From Elusimicrobiota bacterium (GTDB lineage Bacteria > Elusimicrobiota > Elusimicrobia > UBA1565 > UBA9628): a DNA stretch of 64,000 nucleotides. Made by a program: the position numbers and the translations under genes. Below the pieces are notes generated by a model. The model was not told the DNA's origin. It searched no databases and saw only the letters and a list, made by a program, of their open reading frames with translations. Shown in pieces: positions 28,429-37,989 of the stretch (its first letter is position 1; every line of letters starts with the position of its first letter). Location of the stretch: contig JAUYSH010000110.1 of assembly GCA_030696455.1 (NCBI GenBank), positions 1-64,000 of the forward strand, in the 5' to 3' direction.

Positions 28429-28806
28429 ATGCGAAAACACCTCGCGCGGACCCTATGCCTCACCTTGATAATGACGACGACCGCCCTGATCGCGAGCCCC
28501 GACAGGGGCTGGGCGAGCCTGGCGCCCTCGGGCATCGTCGCCGACGCCTCCGCCCCCGGCGCGGTCCGCGACGCGGACATGAAGGTGATCGCGACCGCGC
28601 TCGAATCCAAGCTCCTGAGCGCCAAGCTCAAGGCCCTGGGGCTCGACGAGGCCGAGACGCAGTCGCGCCTGAGCAAGCTCTCCGACCGCGAGATCCATCA
28701 GCTCGCCTCGAGCATCGACGCCGTGCATCCCGGCGGGCTGGTCGTCGAGCTGCTCGTCGTCGTCGTCCTGGTCCTGCTGATCGTCTACCTCCTGAAGAGG
28801 GTATGA
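28429..28806 (+). CDS. PA2779 family protein
   Basis: Signal peptide, central helices LGLDEAETQSRLSKLSDREIHQLASSIDAVHPGG, C-terminal TM; SD aaggagg. Confidence 0.78.
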   Translation: MRKHLARTLCLTLIMTTTALIASPDRGWASLAPSGIVADASAPGAVRDADMKVIATALESKLLSAKLKALGLDEAETQSRLSKLSDREIHQLASSIDAVHPGGLVVELLVVVVLVLLIVYLLKRV

Positions 28807-29333
28807 GGCCGCTGGCGCTGGCCTTCGCCGGGCTCACGCTTCTCGCCGGCTGCGCGCACCGGGACGCGGGAGCGTCATGGGACGTCCCGCGGCTGGAGGT
28901 CCCCTTCTTCCCGGACGGCTCCGATCAGTGCGGGCCCTCGGCGCTGGCGAGCGTCCTGACGTACTGGGGGCGGCACGCCCAGCCCGCGGACCTGCGCCGG
29001 GAGCTCTATCAAGCGAAGCTGCGCGGGACCTTGCCCGTCGACCTGCTGCTCGCGGCGCGCGCGCGCGGCCTGAAGGCGGAGATGACCGGCGGGAGCCTCG
29101 AGACGCTGAGGGGCGAGATCGACGCCGGGCGGCCGGTGATCGCCTTCGTCAACTTCGGCTTCCGCTTCCTGCCCGTCGGCCACTTCATGGTCGTGACGGG
29201 CTACGACGACGCCCGGGGCGGCGTCATCGCCCATTCGGGAAAGCGCAAAAACGAGTTCCTGGCGTACCGGCGGTTTCAGCGGATCTGGGACATGACCGGA
29301 CGATGGGCGCTGCTGGCGTCCTTGCCCTCATGA
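28803..29333 (+). CDS. PA2778-like C39-family cysteine peptidase lipoprotein
   Basis: Lipobox LLAGCAH; VPFFPDGSDQCGPSALASVLTYWG; LPVGHFMVVTGYDD. Confidence 0.85.
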   Translation: MRPLALAFAGLTLLAGCAHRDAGASWDVPRLEVPFFPDGSDQCGPSALASVLTYWGRHAQPADLRRELYQAKLRGTLPVDLLLAARARGLKAEMTGGSLETLRGEIDAGRPVIAFVNFGFRFLPVGHFMVVTGYDDARGGVIAHSGKRKNEFLAYRRFQRIWDMTGRWALLASLPS

Positions 29334-29800
29334 GGCGCTTCGCCGCCGCCGCCCTCGCGCTGGCCTTGACCTCCTGCGCGGGCCTGCCGCGCGTGTTCCG
29401 GGCGGCCGACCCGCTCACCGCCCAGGAGCACGCCCGGCTCGGCGCCGCCTACGATTCGCAAGGGCTGACGGCGGCGGCCGAGCGGCAGTACCTGCGCGCG
29501 CTCGTCCTCGATCCCCGGCACACGGGCGCCTGGATGGCCCTGGGCAACGCCGCCTACGCGGCGGGGAAATACGGGAGGGCGGCCCGCCGCTACCGGCGCG
29601 TGCTCAATCTCGAGCCGGGCCACCCCGGCGCCGCGAACAACCTCGCGATGGTCTATTTGGCGCAGAACCGGCGCCTGTCGCAGGCCCGCGTTCTCGCCGA
29701 GAGCGCGCTGGCGAACGCGGGGACGCTGCGGCCGCACATACTCGATACGCTCGAACAAATAGCGAAGCGGCAGGCCCGGCCGGCGCCTCCGGCCGACTAG
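29330..29800 (+). CDS. TPR lipoprotein
   Basis: Lipobox LTSCAG; TPR helices AYDSQGLTAAAERQYLRALVLDPRHTGAWMALGNAAYAAGKYGRAARRYRRVL. Confidence 0.82.
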   Translation: MRRFAAAALALALTSCAGLPRVFRAADPLTAQEHARLGAAYDSQGLTAAAERQYLRALVLDPRHTGAWMALGNAAYAAGKYGRAARRYRRVLNLEPGHPGAANNLAMVYLAQNRRLSQARVLAESALANAGTLRPHILDTLEQIAKRQARPAPPAD

Positions 29801-30627
29801 CGGACGACCGGGCGCCCCAGGACGCGCTGCACGTTGCGCGAAACGTCCATCTGCGGAAGCGTATGGACGAAGTAGCGGACGAGCCTCCCGTAAGGCACGT
29901 AGATCCGCACGAAGCGTCCGTCGCGGACCAGCCTTTCCGCGAGCCCCGGCTTGGCGCCGAGGAAAAGCTGAAACTCGAAGTCCGGCCGCGGGTACAACGC
30001 GAGCTGGCGCGCCGCCTCCGCGACCACGCTCTCGTCGTGCGTGCCCAGCGCCGGCCGGGCGCTCCCGGCGATGAGCGGGCCGAGCAGGCGCTTCATGTTC
30101 GCGGTGACCTCATGCCAGGTGTCGAAGCGGTCGGCGCGGCTCTCGCGGAAGTAGCCCTTCACCAGGCGCACCGGGTGCCGCCCGCGCAGAAGCGCCATCA
30201 GGTCGTCCTCGGTGCGCCTCAGGTAGCTCTGCAGGCACACGCCGACGTTCTCGTGCTCGCGCCGCAGGCTCAGGAAGTCGTCGATCGTCCGGTCCACGTC
30301 GCGGGCGCGCTCCATGTCGATCCAGACGAAGGCCCCTCGCTCGCCGGCCCGCCGCGCGATCTCGGAGAGGGCGGCGCGGCAATTCGCGGGAGCCCAGCGC
30401 TGGCCGAGCTGGGAGGGTTTGACCGTCAGGTCGGCCTTGAGCCCCGCGGAATCGAGCGCCGGCAGTATCCCGAGAATACGGGACGCCTCCCGGTCGACGC
30501 CGCGAGGCCGGAAACGCAGCCCGGGCAGCAGCGCGACGCACGAGCGCATCCCGCCGCCGTCCAGACGCTTCACCGTGGCCGCGACGGCGTCGAGGGTCCG
30601 GCCTCCGTAATAGCGGGAAAAGATCAT
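29797..30627 (-). CDS. Proline dehydrogenase family protein
   Basis: Beta/alpha pattern; FVWIDMERARDVDRTIDDF, GVCLQSYLRRTEDDL, VRLVKGYFRE, FEFQLFLGAKPGLAERL. Confidence 0.85.
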   Translation of the reverse strand: MIFSRYYGGRTLDAVAATVKRLDGGGMRSCVALLPGLRFRPRGVDREASRILGILPALDSAGLKADLTVKPSQLGQRWAPANCRAALSEIARRAGERGAFVWIDMERARDVDRTIDDFLSLRREHENVGVCLQSYLRRTEDDLMALLRGRHPVRLVKGYFRESRADRFDTWHEVTANMKRLLGPLIAGSARPALGTHDESVVAEAARQLALYPRPDFEFQLFLGAKPGLAERLVRDGRFVRIYVPYGRLVRYFVHTLPQMDVSRNVQRVLGRPVVR

Positions 30628-30701
30628 GCCTAAGAATACATCAGGCTCTCCCGCGAGACCATGAAAGCGAGGTTCCAGCTGTTCGACGCTCTTGCGCCGG
30701 C

Positions 30702-33700
30702 TTACTTCACGACGGCGAAGGACTGGAAGACCTCGCCCTCGACGGAATCCTTGATCTTGGCGACATAGACGCCCGACGCCACCACCCGGCCTCTCCCGTC
30801 CGTGCCGTCCCAGGCGATGGGAGCGCCGCCGGCGCGGTTCCGGTGGAACACCGGCCGTCCGCTCACGTCGAAGATGCGGACCTCCTGGGCGTTCGAGCCG
30901 AACAGCGCGGTATCATTGACGCCGTCCCGGCGCGCCGGGCTCAGGAACCTCTGGGCCGCCTTGCCGGTGGTCGCCGCCACGCCCGCCGCCGGCTCCGGGT
31001 CCGCCAGCGAGGCGATGGAGAGGCCGCCGGGGTTGATCTCCCGGACGCTCATCTTCTTGTAGACCAGGCCGTTCGTCCCGACGTTGTCGGAGCGGAAGTA
31101 CACCGTGATGTTCGGCTTGCCCGATTCGCTTCCCGGGCGCGCGTCGCTGTTGGTGAGCTTCAGGCGCGGGTCGATGCCGGACGCGCAGGGCGCGCCGCCG
31201 ACGCCGATGTTGGTCCCGTCATCGACGATCTCGTTGATCTTGCGCCAGCTGCCGCCGGCGAGGCCGTCGGTCTCGTCGAGGTAGGTCTCGACCTTCACGT
31301 TGCCGTCGGTCTGGTCGTAGATCACGTACTTGTAGCCGATCCACTTGTTGTGGGGCATGCCGCCCGACCAGACCTGCTTGCGGCTGACGGCCGTCGAGCT
31401 GGGATGGCTCGTCTCCTTCTCGATGTCGGTGTAGCCGTCGTAGCGGATGCGCGCCCCCATCCCGCGCGTGTCGCACAGGTTGGACGTCTCCGCGCCCGTG
31501 GTCCCGTGGTTGCTGCGCGCGATGCCCACGATGCCGCCATACGCGGTGCCGGAGTCGGCCACGCGCATGGCGTACACCGTCATCTCCACGTTGCGCCAGC
31601 TCTTGAGCTTTTGCGGGTCGTGGATGTACATGCGCGGCACCGGACCGCTGATCTTGAACAGCCCGTTGCCGTCCACGCTGTAGCTGGCGTTGCCGTGGTT
31701 GGCGTTGAACCACGGGTCCTGCGGGTCGACGCCGGTGAAGGTGCGGGCCACGCCGTTGGACCACGTGGACCACCACTCCTTGCCGTCGGCGACGGTCTGA
31801 TACAGCCGCGTGACGCCGAATTTGTCCGGCGTCGTGCCTCCGAAGGAAGGAGCCGTCGCGTTGACGGCCAACGCGCAGGCCGAGACCGACCCTCCCGTCG
31901 ACAGCAGCCCCAGGTTGTCCAGGGACGTCGAGCTCGCCTGCCCCGACCGGAACGAGAAGCCCGAGCCGATGAGCTGCTCGGCTCCCGTCCCCTGGCGCAC
32001 GTAGGCCGAGTAGGTCTTGGCCGCCATGTTCACGACCAGGCGAACATGGTACTTCGTCCCCGCGGTATAAGGGATGGAGGTCGCCGCGGTGTAGGCTCCG
32101 CCGTTGCGGGCGTCGATGCGTCCGGCGTTGTTGAAGCGCACGGCGGCCGCCAGCACGTTGTAGGATGCAGCGGGGCCCTTGGAAAGCCCCATCACGCCGT
32201 CGATGTTCGCCGCGGAGGGCGTCGCGTCGAACTCGGCCGTGAACGACCCGGCCTGGCTCATGTAAGCCATGTTCTGCCAGGTCCCCGCGCTGTTGACGCA
32301 GGCCACGGGCGCGGCAACCGTGTTGGACACGGTCACCGAGTTCGCCGCGGACGTCGCGCTGTTGCCCGCCGCGTCCGTCGCGACCGCCGTCAGGCTGTGC
32401 GCGCCGTCGGGCGATCCCGTCGTGTTCCAGGCGTACGCATAAGGAGCCGCGGTGAGCGCCGGCCCCAGGTTCGCGCCGTCGAGCTTGAGCTGCACCGAGG
32501 CCACGCCGACGTTATCCGACGCCGACGCCGTCACGTTCACCGTTCCCGACACCTTCGCGCCGGCGGCCGGAGCCGTCAGCGAGACGACCGGAGCCGTGGC
32601 GTCCACGGCCTTGACCGCCAATGCGCACGCCAAGGTCCCGCCGCTCGAGGCCAGGACCCCGAGGTTGTCGAGCGAGACGACGGTCGCCTGCTCGGAGCGG
32701 AAGGCGTAGTTCGAGCCGACGAGCTGCTCGGTCGCCGCCCCCTGCCGCACGTATGCCGAGTAGGTCCTGGCCGACGTGTTCACGACGAGACGCACGCGGT
32801 ACTTCGCCCCCGCCGTATAGGGGATCGCGGACGCCGCGGCGTACGCCGCGCCGTTGCGGGCGTCGATACGTCCGGCGTTGTTGAAGCGCACGACCGCCGC
32901 CAGCGCCGCGTAGCCCGAGGCGGGACCGCGGGAAAGCCCGGTCACGCCGTCGATGTTCCCCGCCGAGGGCGTCGCGTCGTACTCGGCCGTGAACGTCCCG
33001 TTCTGGCTCGCGTGAGCCAGGTTCTGCCACGTCCCCGCGCTGTTGACGCAGCCCACCGGCACGGGCACCGCGTTGTTCACCGTGAACGCACGGGCCGCCG
33101 ACGTCGCGCTGTTGCCCGCCGCGTCCGTCGCGACCGCCGTCAGGCTGTGCGCGCCGTTGGCCGCGAGCTTCGTGTCCCAGGCGTACGCATAAGGAACCGC
33201 GGTCAGCGCCGGTCCCAGGTTCGCGCCGTCGAGCTTGAGCTGCACCGACGCCACGCCCACGTTGTCCGATGCGGATGCGGTCACGCTGACCGTGCCCGAC
33301 ACCGTAGCACCCTCGGCCGGAGCCGTCAGCGACACGACCGGAGCCGCGGCGTCCACCGTCTTGACCGCCAGGGCGCACGCCAACGTCTGGCCGCTCGAGG
33401 CCATGAGGCCCAGGTTGTCGAGCGAGGCGACGGTCGCCTGCTCGGAACGGAAGGCGTAGTTCTGACCGATGAGCTGCTCGGGACTGGTTCCCTGCCGCAC
33501 GTAGGCCGAGTAGGTCTTGGCCGCCGTGTTCACGACGAGACGCACGCGATACTTCGTCCCCGCCGCATAAGGGACGGAAGCCGCCGCGGCGTAAGCCGCG
33601 CCGTTGCGGGCGTCGATCCGGCCGGCGTTGTTGAAGCGAACCGACGCCGCCAGCGCCGTGTAGCCCGCGGCGGGACCGCGGGAAAGGCCGGTCACGCCGT

Positions 33701-34913
33701 CGATGCCAGCCGCCAAGGGCGTCGCGTCGTACTCGACCGTGAACGTCCCGTTCTGGCTCGCGTGAGCCATGTTCTGCCACGTCCCCGCGCTGTTGACGCA
33801 GCCGACGGGCACGGGGACCACGGCCGCGAGGGTCGTGAACGTCTGATCGGCCGACGTCGCCAGGTTGCCGGCGGCGTCGCGGGACTTCACGCGGTAATGG
33901 TAAAGCGTCGAGCCCTGCAGCCCCGAGAGAGCCGCGGAGTGGGCCGTGACGCGCGTCGTGTCGAGCGGGGTGGACAGGCCGTAGGAGGTCGTCGGGCCGT
34001 ACTCCACCTGCGAGTCGGAGGCCTCGTTCGTGGTCCAAGCGATGGACGCGCCGGAAGAGGTGATCCCCGAAGGCGTGATGGCCGTGATGGAAGGCGCCGT
34101 CGTGTCCGCCGGAGGAGTGACCGTCCCGCCCGTCATCATGGCCTTATACAGGTTCGACAGCTCCGCCGTGGTGAGCAGGCGGTCGTGCACGGACACCTTG
34201 CCGACGGCGCCCTGGAACCAGCTGTTGTAGTTGCGCGTGCCGATATTGAACGGCGAGTTGGTCGTTTGCGGAGTCACGTCGTATTGGCTCAACGGCGTCG
34301 AGTCGCGAAGCACGCCGTTCTTATAGATGTCGACCGTGCCCTTGTTCATGTCGATGACGTCGGTGAGCATGATCCAGTCCGTCGTGGTGACCGTGTCCTG
34401 GAAGTAGCTGCCCGAGCCCAGCCCGCCGCTGGGGTTCCACTGGTAGACGGAGATGCGGTTGGGACGGCCGGCCGAGTTGACCTTCGAGTACATGCGATTG
34501 GCGTACTCGTAGGCGCCCGGGAGACCCTTGCCGAGGATGTAGACGAAGTCCTCGTTCTCGGTATTGGGGAACTGCAGAGTGCTCGGCTTGATCCAAGCGA
34601 CGATCGTGAGCACCCGCTTGGTCGGGACCGAGAGCTTCGGCGACGACGGCACGCTGAAGTACTGGTTCGAGCCGTTGAAGGACGCGGCCTTTTCACCGTT
34701 AGGCATCGTCGCCGACGCCGGTATGCCGCCCTTGAAGGATCCGACGTGTCCGTTTCCGCTCAAGTCGGCCGGCGCGGAGGCCGGGTCCGTATTCAGGAAC
34801 ATCACGGGCCCCAAGCTCAGGGCCGTCTGGTCGTACGCGCTCGCGGCCTTCGCGCTCTGTGCGGAGAGCGCGAGAAGCACGGCGGCGGCTGCGATCTTGA
34901 TCATGTTTTTCAT
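30702..34913 (-). CDS. Large secreted multidomain protein (LamG-like, Fn3, Ig-like repeats, FlgD-like C-terminus)
   Basis: 1403 aa; signal peptide; Fn3 [35 protein letters not shown]-term [40 protein letters not shown]. Confidence 0.85.
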   Translation of the reverse strand: MKNMIKIAAAAVLLALSAQSAKAASAYDQTALSLGPVMFLNTDPASAPADLSGNGHVGSFKGGIPASATMPNGEKAASFNGSNQYFSVPSSPKLSVPTKRVLTIVAWIKPSTLQFPNTENEDFVYILGKGLPGAYEYANRMYSKVNSAGRPNRISVYQWNPSGGLGSGSYFQDTVTTTDWIMLTDVIDMNKGTVDIYKNGVLRDSTPLSQYDVTPQTTNSPFNIGTRNYNSWFQGAVGKVSVHDRLLTTAELSNLYKAMMTGGTVTPPADTTAPSITAITPSGITSSGASIAWTTNEASDSQVEYGPTTSYGLSTPLDTTRVTAHSAALSGLQGSTLYHYRVKSRDAAGNLATSADQTFTTLAAVVPVPVGCVNSAGTWQNMAHASQNGTFTVEYDATPLAAGIDGVTGLSRGPAAGYTALAASVRFNNAGRIDARNGAAYAAAASVPYAAGTKYRVRLVVNTAAKTYSAYVRQGTSPEQLIGQNYAFRSEQATVASLDNLGLMASSGQTLACALAVKTVDAAAPVVSLTAPAEGATVSGTVSVTASASDNVGVASVQLKLDGANLGPALTAVPYAYAWDTKLAANGAHSLTAVATDAAGNSATSAARAFTVNNAVPVPVGCVNSAGTWQNLAHASQNGTFTAEYDATPSAGNIDGVTGLSRGPASGYAALAAVVRFNNAGRIDARNGAAYAAASAIPYTAGAKYRVRLVVNTSARTYSAYVRQGAATEQLVGSNYAFRSEQATVVSLDNLGVLASSGGTLACALAVKAVDATAPVVSLTAPAAGAKVSGTVNVTASASDNVGVASVQLKLDGANLGPALTAAPYAYAWNTTGSPDGAHSLTAVATDAAGNSATSAANSVTVSNTVAAPVACVNSAGTWQNMAYMSQAGSFTAEFDATPSAANIDGVMGLSKGPAASYNVLAAAVRFNNAGRIDARNGGAYTAATSIPYTAGTKYHVRLVVNMAAKTYSAYVRQGTGAEQLIGSGFSFRSGQASSTSLDNLGLLSTGGSVSACALAVNATAPSFGGTTPDKFGVTRLYQTVADGKEWWSTWSNGVARTFTGVDPQDPWFNANHGNASYSVDGNGLFKISGPVPRMYIHDPQKLKSWRNVEMTVYAMRVADSGTAYGGIVGIARSNHGTTGAETSNLCDTRGMGARIRYDGYTDIEKETSHPSSTAVSRKQVWSGGMPHNKWIGYKYVIYDQTDGNVKVETYLDETDGLAGGSWRKINEIVDDGTNIGVGGAPCASGIDPRLKLTNSDARPGSESGKPNITVYFRSDNVGTNGLVYKKMSVREINPGGLSIASLADPEPAAGVAATTGKAAQRFLSPARRDGVNDTALFGSNAQEVRIFDVSGRPVFHRNRAGGAPIAWDGTDGRGRVVASGVYVAKIKDSVEGEVFQSFAVVK
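31850..33815 (-). repeat. About 2.6 copies of a roughly 750-bp in-gene repeat
   Basis: [10 protein letters not shown]...DNLG..ACALAV + Ig-like [44 protein letters not shown] blocks. Confidence 0.85.
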
Positions 34914-34919
34914 AGTGTT

Positions 34920-35879
34920 TTATTTACCCTCGCCAAAACGGTATTTGAGTCCGATCATGTGCGTCCCGGCGTTGTCCGATGCCAGGGTGCGCGCGATGAT
35001 GACGGCGTAGTCGAAGCTGAACTTGCCCACGTCGACGCCGATGCCGGCGCTGATTTGCTCGGTGTTCGCCCCGGCGCGGAAGGCGACGCGCTCCTCCATG
35101 AAGCGCTTCTCGAGGCCCACGGCGGGGACCGCGCGGTCCTTGGCCCGGCCGAACTTATCGTCGCGGTACAGCACGTCGCCGTTGACGCGCAGCCTCCACG
35201 GCTTGACGTCGTAGCTCGCCCCCGCCTGATACTCGCGGGGCACGCGGTCCTCGGAGGCGAGGCCCACGTCGGGGCTGTTGATGTTGCGGACCGACGCGCC
35301 CGCGGAGAAGGACTCCGTGAGTTCCGCCATCAGACCCGCGTCGAAGGCGGCGGCGCCCTTGGCGGTGCCGTTGGCGAACACGGGATCGGACGCCGCGAGC
35401 GGGTCGGAGCCCGTCAGGTAGTCATGGTGAAGGTATTTCACGGCCAGGCCGGCCGAGACCTTCCCGAACAAACGGCGAGAGAGGCTCACCGAGGCCATGC
35501 GCTCATCGAGGAGGCCCTCCGCGTGGAAGTTGGCGATGCCGACGCCGATCACGCCCGCCCGGGTGGGCACGGCCGCGGCGATGAGGCCTTGGCCGATGTT
35601 GGCGCTCTCCTGCCCCGCGTGAAGCTTATTATAGAGGAAGTACGCCTCCGCGCGTTCGAGCCCGGCCCCGGAGGCGGCGTTTTGAAACAACGCCCCCGAT
35701 TCGGATTCCCCATAGACCGACACGCCGCCCATGGCGGCGCTACGGGCGCTCGTCAAGGGGTACTGGAAAGCCGCGAAGGCGGGCGACGCGGAGACGGCGA
35801 GCAGAAGCGCGGCGCCCAGGAATCGGACGTCGCCAAAAGACGGGATGCGGCGAGGCGTCTTGCGATTTCTCGTCATCAT
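34920..35879 (-). CDS. PorV/PorQ-like outer-membrane protein
   Basis: TSARSAAMGGVSVYGESESGALFQNAAS; beta-strand pattern; ends MIGLKYRFGEGK. Confidence 0.72.
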   Translation of the reverse strand: MMTRNRKTPRRIPSFGDVRFLGAALLLAVSASPAFAAFQYPLTSARSAAMGGVSVYGESESGALFQNAASGAGLERAEAYFLYNKLHAGQESANIGQGLIAAAVPTRAGVIGVGIANFHAEGLLDERMASVSLSRRLFGKVSAGLAVKYLHHDYLTGSDPLAASDPVFANGTAKGAAAFDAGLMAELTESFSAGASVRNINSPDVGLASEDRVPREYQAGASYDVKPWRLRVNGDVLYRDDKFGRAKDRAVPAVGLEKRFMEERVAFRAGANTEQISAGIGVDVGKFSFDYAVIIARTLASDNAGTHMIGLKYRFGEGK

Positions 35880-36249
35880 AATGGGGGGGCAAAGCCTCCC
35901 GTGCGTCGGATGCGCGCCCTGGCGGGCGAGGCCTCAGAGGATCGGTGCGCCGGATCCTAGAAGCTGCCGCCGGCATGGTCGCCGGCGGCTTCGTATGCGA
36001 TCGTCGCCGCCCGGGCGGGCGGCCTCTCGCCGGGGACTGCGGGCGAGGTCACGGCTGGGAAACGTCAGCGTCATGCGTCCACAACAAGATACATGCTGGA
36101 ACGGCGGGCCGCAAGGCCATTTCGGGGATTTAGGGATTATTTGAACGCCGCCGTCACATGTCCAAGACGCGTCCGTGATGGATCTTTAACCGCGCGGACA
36201 TGGACGACCGGGGAATGCGGGCGTAGAATGAGCGGGGCGAGGAGGAAGC

Positions 36250-37458
36250 ATGAGAAGCCTGCGTGAAGCGGAGCCGGTCGTCCCGCACATCGTCGTCCTC
36301 GCCCCCGCCGCGAACGGCCCTTCGGTCCCGGGAGCCGCCGCGCCGGTCTACTTCCGTCCCATGATCGGCTGGGCGCTCGCCGCCGCCGCCGGCCTCCCTC
36401 GCGGGGCCATCGGGGTCTCGGGGCCCGCCTCGGAGGCCGAGCTGGCCGACGCGCTGCGCGGCTTCCCCGGGGTGCGCTCCTACGGTTCGCAGGCGTCGCC
36501 GCGCGACGCCGCCCGCGCGGCGGCGGCGGCCGAGTCTGCGAAGCGCGACGTGCTGGTGCTCGACGGCGCCCGCGTGCTCCTAGCACCCGCGGACCTCGAA
36601 ACGCTCCTCGTCCGGCACGCGGCGGGCATTTCTCTCTGCACCTTCCTGTCCTCCCCCGACGGCTCCCCGGCCGGCGCGTGGTGCTTCCGGCGGGAGGCCC
36701 TGGACGCGGACGGCGAGCTCCCCTGCGAGCCGGTCGCCTTGCGCGACCCCGAGGGGGCGCTCGCGATCACCGGCCTGGACAGCCTCGCGGCGGCCGAGCG
36801 GCTTCTGCAGGACAGGCTCAACGGCGAACTGCTGCGCCGCGGCGTCCTCCTCGCGGACCCGCGCACCACCCGTGTGGACCCCGCATGCCGGCTGGCGCCG
36901 GGCTCCGTCATCGAGGGCGGCTGCGACCTGGTCAACACCTCCATCGCGGCCGGGGCGCGCGTCGAGGCCTTCTGCCGCCTGACGAACGCCGACATCGGCG
37001 AAGAAAGCGTCGTGCGTCTTTCCTCGATCGTCGAATCGAGCCGCCTGGGGAAGGGCTGCCGCGTCGGGCCCTTCGCGACGGTCGCGGGCTCGAAGCTTGA
37101 CGACGAGGCGTCGGCGGGGAGCTACGCCGAGCTGATGAACACGACCCTCGGCCGGGGCACCCAGGCGGGAGGCCACAGCTACCTCTGGAACTGCACGGTG
37201 GGGCAAGACGTCGAGATCGGACGCGGCTTCCTGTCCACCGGCCCGGGCGACGCCCGCCAAACCGTCATCGAAGACGACGCCTTCATCGGCGCCGCCTGCC
37301 ACGTCGTGGCGGCGGTCACCGTGGGACGCGGGGCCTTCATCGCGACGGGCACCAGCATCACCGACGACGCGCCCGCCGGTTCCTTCGTCATCAGCCGCGG
37401 CCGCCAGGTCGTCAAAACCGGCCACGCCCGCTCCCACGCCCCCCGCCGGCGTCCCTGA
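36250..37458 (+). CDS. GlmU-like protein with degenerate nucleotidyltransferase domain and left-handed beta-helix
   Basis: Hexapeptide repeats; GSYAELMNTTLGRGTQAGGHSYLWN aligns with GlmU GNFvEvKna.lG.g.ka.HlsYiGD. Confidence 0.72.
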   Translation: MRSLREAEPVVPHIVVLAPAANGPSVPGAAAPVYFRPMIGWALAAAAGLPRGAIGVSGPASEAELADALRGFPGVRSYGSQASPRDAARAAAAAESAKRDVLVLDGARVLLAPADLETLLVRHAAGISLCTFLSSPDGSPAGAWCFRREALDADGELPCEPVALRDPEGALAITGLDSLAAAERLLQDRLNGELLRRGVLLADPRTTRVDPACRLAPGSVIEGGCDLVNTSIAAGARVEAFCRLTNADIGEESVVRLSSIVESSRLGKGCRVGPFATVAGSKLDDEASAGSYAELMNTTLGRGTQAGGHSYLWNCTVGQDVEIGRGFLSTGPGDARQTVIEDDAFIGAACHVVAAVTVGRGAFIATGTSITDDAPAGSFVISRGRQVVKTGHARSHAPRRRP

Positions 37459-37536
37459 GCATCCGTCATCCTCATTGCCGCCAGCGCTGCGGTAAAGGGG
37501 ATAACCTCATCATCGTCACCCCCGCACAAGACCCTC

Positions 37537-37565
37537 TTGCTTAATGCGGAGCCGTCCTGTACACT
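37537..37565 (+). promoter_or_regulatory. Promoter: -35 TTGCTT, 17-nt spacer, -10 TACACT, 6 nt before ATG at 37572
   Basis: TTGCTTaatgcggagccgtcctgTACACTggccgcATG. Confidence 0.65.
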
Positions 37566-37571
37566 GGCCGC

Positions 37572-37931
37572 ATGTCCGGACTCAACAAGGCCTTGCTCGC
37601 GGTTATGGTCGCCATCGGCGGCTACAACGCCTGGGGAACGTACCGTCAAAAGCTCCTCCCGATGGCGCCGTTGTACCCCAAGCCCTACGTCATAGTTTAT
37701 GGACGGGAGAGCTGCGGCAACTGCCAGGCGATGCGCCGGGGTCTCGAAGAGCGCGGCGTCCCGTACGTCTGGAAGATCATCGACGAGGACCCCGGCCGGA
37801 CCGAGGCCTTTTCGCGCATGAAGGAGGCTGGGCTCGACATCCGGAGGTTCACCTTGCCCGTCGTGGACGTCAACGCCGAGATCCTCGTACAGCCCGGCTC
37901 GCCGGCCGTCATCGCCAAGTACCGCCTCTAA
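37572..37931 (+). CDS. Glutaredoxin/thioredoxin-fold protein
   Basis: VIVYGRESCGNCQAMRRGLEERGVPY; TLPVVDVNAEILV. Confidence 0.8.
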   Translation: MSGLNKALLAVMVAIGGYNAWGTYRQKLLPMAPLYPKPYVIVYGRESCGNCQAMRRGLEERGVPYVWKIIDEDPGRTEAFSRMKEAGLDIRRFTLPVVDVNAEILVQPGSPAVIAKYRL

Positions 37932-37956
37932 ACGGCGGCCTCCCTCTCACCCCGGG

Positions 37957-37972
37957 CTATCCTCAAGGATAG
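37957..37972. repeat. Family B hairpin ctatcc-tcaa-ggatag (reverse orientation) just upstream of the leuS promoter
   Basis: Direct reading. Confidence 0.85.
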
Positions 37973-37977
37973 TTCGC

Positions 37978-37983
37978 TATAAT
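37978..37983 (+). promoter_or_regulatory. -10 box TATAAT, 6 nt upstream of leuS GTG
   Basis: cgcTATAATcctcgtGTG. Confidence 0.65.
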
Positions 37984-37989
37984 CCTCGT

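Noticed and set aside
30843-35960. 1705-aa plus-strand ORF
   Set aside because: Antisense shadow of the 1403-aa secreted gene and the PorV-like gene; product is low-complexity Arg/Ala/Val/Asp with no domain signal, as expected from high GC3 on the opposite strand.
35885-36080. c-di-GMP (GEMM-I) or cobalamin riboswitch
   Set aside because: Fragments such as CAAAGCCTCC and GGTCACGG occur, but not in the required order or spacing; a covariance scan would be needed.
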